A stretch of DNA of 38,708 nt from Ignavibacteria bacterium (lineage in GTDB: Bacteria > Bacteroidota > Ignavibacteria > Tepidaquicellales > OLB5), in assembly GCA_013140565.1 (NCBI GenBank), contig JABFSP010000211.1, forward strand, positions 1-38,708, written 5' to 3'. A program made the position numbers and the translations under genes. Positions 36,801 to 38,708 of this stretch are shown piece by piece. Position 1 is the first letter of the stretch. The number at the start of each line of letters is the position of its first letter. The notes under the pieces were generated by a model. The model searched no databases, was not told the origin of the DNA, and saw only the letters and a program-made list of their open reading frames with translations.

Positions 36801-36895
36801 TTAATAATCCTTTGCATTGTAATTCCTGACTGCCTTCTTCCGGGGCGAGTGCAGGAATCTTATATAAATTTATATGATAATATTATTTAACTTTT

Positions 36896-37615
36896 TTAAT
36901 TTGTAAAACTTATATTTTCCGGCTTAAGCAATTCCATCCCTTTGAACTTAAGCAATAGCTGCGCATCGGTTACAACATCTTTCATGCAGTAATTCTTTAT
37001 GCGCTCAAGATCTTTATCTATCCAGTATGTGCTCCAGACCTGGCTGCCATCAATATCATCCTTGGGTGATTCAATGCCGAACACCGCAGCAAGCAGGTTA
37101 AGCGAAGTATAGCTTTTATAATCGCCGAACTTCCACATATCCATAGTATCGATTAACTGAACCTCCCACGGCTTTTTGCCGGCATTATCAAGCAGGTAGG
37201 GAATCTGGAGTCCGTTAATTAAACACCTGCGCGCAATGTAGGGAAAGTCAAATTCTTTGCTGTTATGCCCGCATAACAAATGCTCATCAGTACTGAAGCT
37301 TTTATTCAATGCTTCGCTGAATTCCTCCAGCAGCTTTTTTTCATCATCACCGTAGAATGCTTTTACTTTAAACTGTATCCCTGTGCCGTTTTCAAAAAAA
37401 TATCCCGCGCAAATGCAGATTATCTTCCCAAACTCCGCATAAATGCCCGCGCGCTGGTACAGCCCGTCGGGGGTAAGACCCTCTTTGATATCGCGCGCCA
37501 TTTTTTTCTTCCACAGCTCTTTCCACTCGTCCGGCAGTTCATCGTATGCGGCGTACTGCGGCACAGTTTCAATATCAAGCACTAGTATGTTCTTAAGATT
37601 TATTCTATCAAGCAT
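36896..37615 (-). CDS. Predicted PolB-like 3'-5' exonuclease (RNase H-like fold)
   Basis: ILVLDIETVPQYAAYDELPDEWKELWKKKM, LLCGHNSKEFDFPYIARRCLING, MDMWKFGDYKSYTSLNLLAAVFGIESPKDDIDGSQV. Confidence 0.85.
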   Translation of the reverse strand: MLDRINLKNILVLDIETVPQYAAYDELPDEWKELWKKKMARDIKEGLTPDGLYQRAGIYAEFGKIICICAGYFFENGTGIQFKVKAFYGDDEKKLLEEFSEALNKSFSTDEHLLCGHNSKEFDFPYIARRCLINGLQIPYLLDNAGKKPWEVQLIDTMDMWKFGDYKSYTSLNLLAAVFGIESPKDDIDGSQVWSTYWIDKDLERIKNYCMKDVVTDAQLLLKFKGMELLKPENISFTN

Positions 37616-37675
37616 TTTTTTAGATTATAGTCTGGTAAACTATATTTATCAAAATTAGTGAAATCCCGTTTATAA

Positions 37676-37707
37676 ACGTTTCACGTCTGACATTTGACGT
37701 TTCACGT
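37676..37707. repeat. Direct repeat ACGTTTCACGT, two copies, 21-bp period
   Basis: acgtttcacgt at 37676-37686 and 37697-37707. Confidence 0.75.
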
Positions 37708-38070
37708 TTAAAAACAATTTATTATATGATTCATCTTAGCTTTACCATTCTCTATCATAATTGCCGCAATATCAAAACGTTTTTCGTAATCATCGTATTT
37801 GGGATTCAACATTATAAATCCCTGGGCTGAGTGTATCATCTGCTGCATTTTTCTTTCGGTCACCGATTCTTCCGGCTCGCCAAACATTTTACTGCGCCTG
37901 GTCTTAACTTCCACAAATATTATTATCTTTTTTGTATCATCTTTAAATATCAGGTCAGTTTCAGCGCGCTCATACCGGAAGCCCTGCTCAACAAATTCAA
38001 ACCCAAGTAACTCAAAATGCTCCTTCGCTATAGCTTCACCGGTCTTACCCAGCTGAGTCAATTTACCCAC
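37708..38070 (-). CDS. yraN: YraN family protein (UPF0102, endonuclease-like)
   Basis: GKTGEAIAKEHFELLGFEFVEQGFRYERAETDLIFKDDTKKIIIFVEVKTRRS; GTG start. Confidence 0.9.
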   Translation of the reverse strand: MGKLTQLGKTGEAIAKEHFELLGFEFVEQGFRYERAETDLIFKDDTKKIIIFVEVKTRRSKMFGEPEESVTERKMQQMIHSAQGFIMLNPKYDDYEKRFDIAAIMIENGKAKMNHIINCF

Positions 38071-38073
38071 GGA

Positions 38074-38706
38074 TTAAAAAAGCTCTCCCTGTACAGCTTT
38101 CAGCTTAAACGACCTTCTGTGAATTTCTGTGTAGCCAAATTCTATTATCTCTTCTATGTGATTCTGTGTGCCGTAACCCTTGTGGTGGGAGAATGAATAA
38201 TTGGGAAACCTGTTTTCATACTCGCACATTATCCTGTCACGGGTAACTTTTGCAATAATTGATGCCGCGGCTACCGAAAAACTTTTTTCATCAGCCTTAA
38301 TTACGTTACGCACTTCGGCTATCGGATTAAAATAAAAATTCCCGTCTGCAATAATTACACCGGGAACTTCCTTTAACCTGCTGATCGCTATATTCATTGC
38401 TTCTTTGGTAGCGTTCAGAATATTCAGCTCATCAATCTGCCGGTTGTCAATAATTCCAACACCCCAGCTGAGAGCCTGTGATGTAATTTCTTCATACAGC
38501 TCTTCCCTGCGTTTGCGGGTAACTTTTTTTGAATCATACACGCCCTCAATATAAATATCATCACTGAAAATCACCGCGGCAGCAACCACGGGTCCGGCAA
38601 TCGGACCCCTACCGGCTTCATCCACACCGCACAGCAAACCTTTACCCTCACGCCTTATTATAGTATCGTATTCTATTATTCCCCGTGTTCTGATGGATGG
38701 TATTTT
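38074..38706 (-). CDS. rnhB: Ribonuclease HII, 5'-truncated by window edge
   Basis: LLCGVDEAGRGPIAGPVVAAAVIF, YDSKKVTRKRREELYEEI, SVAAASIIAKVTRDRIM, FSHHKGYGTQNH. Upstream codons remain open to the window edge (IPSIRTRGIIEYDTIIRREGKG), so the TTG at 38637 is probably internal. Confidence 0.93.
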   Translation of the reverse strand, partial: KIPSIRTRGIIEYDTIIRREGKGLLCGVDEAGRGPIAGPVVAAAVIFSDDIYIEGVYDSKKVTRKRREELYEEITSQALSWGVGIIDNRQIDELNILNATKEAMNIAISRLKEVPGVIIADGNFYFNPIAEVRNVIKADEKSFSVAAASIIAKVTRDRIMCEYENRFPNYSFSHHKGYGTQNHIEEIIEFGYTEIHRRSFKLKAVQGELF

Positions 38707-38708
38707 TG

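Noticed and set aside
1-38708. Search for tRNA, rRNA, transposase, integrase or phage genes
   Set aside because: None recognised by reading; no protein in the ORF track resembles a transposase or integrase.

Overview
The window looks like part of an AT-rich FCB-group genome (Bacteroidota/Ignavibacteriota-like; inferred from a Por/T9SS C-terminal sorting domain and many AT-rich starts). Most of it (about 1-27 kb) is a surface-polysaccharide/glycan locus. It encodes GT4, GT2 and GT9 glycosyltransferases, a CapE/FnlA-type UDP-GlcNAc 4,6-dehydratase, an RmlD-like reductase, a WecB-type 2-epimerase with a DUF354 partner, WecE and a second DegT-family aminotransferase, a WbqC-like protein, two NAD-dependent epimerases, a SAM methyltransferase, a GNAT protein and polytopic membrane proteins. 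It is interrupted by a DUF3574 / membrane protein / P460-type cytochrome / GH25 lipoprotein group and an AlkC/AlkD-like gene. The right side is mostly housekeeping or accessory: a T9SS beta-propeller protein, exonuclease III, DUF3788, NUDIX, AHSA1/SRPBCC, DUF5996, HEPN-MNT, rhodanese, aconitase, PolB-like 3'-5' exonuclease, YraN and RNase HII. Most notable observations: (a) several families of intergenic palindromes with constant geometry but covarying stems, including a two-hairpin element at the 3' end of three genes and a CCCGC-loop-GCGGG hairpin just upstream of four start codons; (b) a pair of divergent paralogous polytopic membrane proteins, each near a PLP aminotransferase; (c) two sugar genes (wecB-like and a GT2) whose conserved N-termini are encoded but have no in-frame ATG/GTG/TTG; (d) an 18-bp minisatellite in a methyltransferase N-terminus. 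No CRISPR array, rRNA, tRNA, transposase or integrase was recognised.
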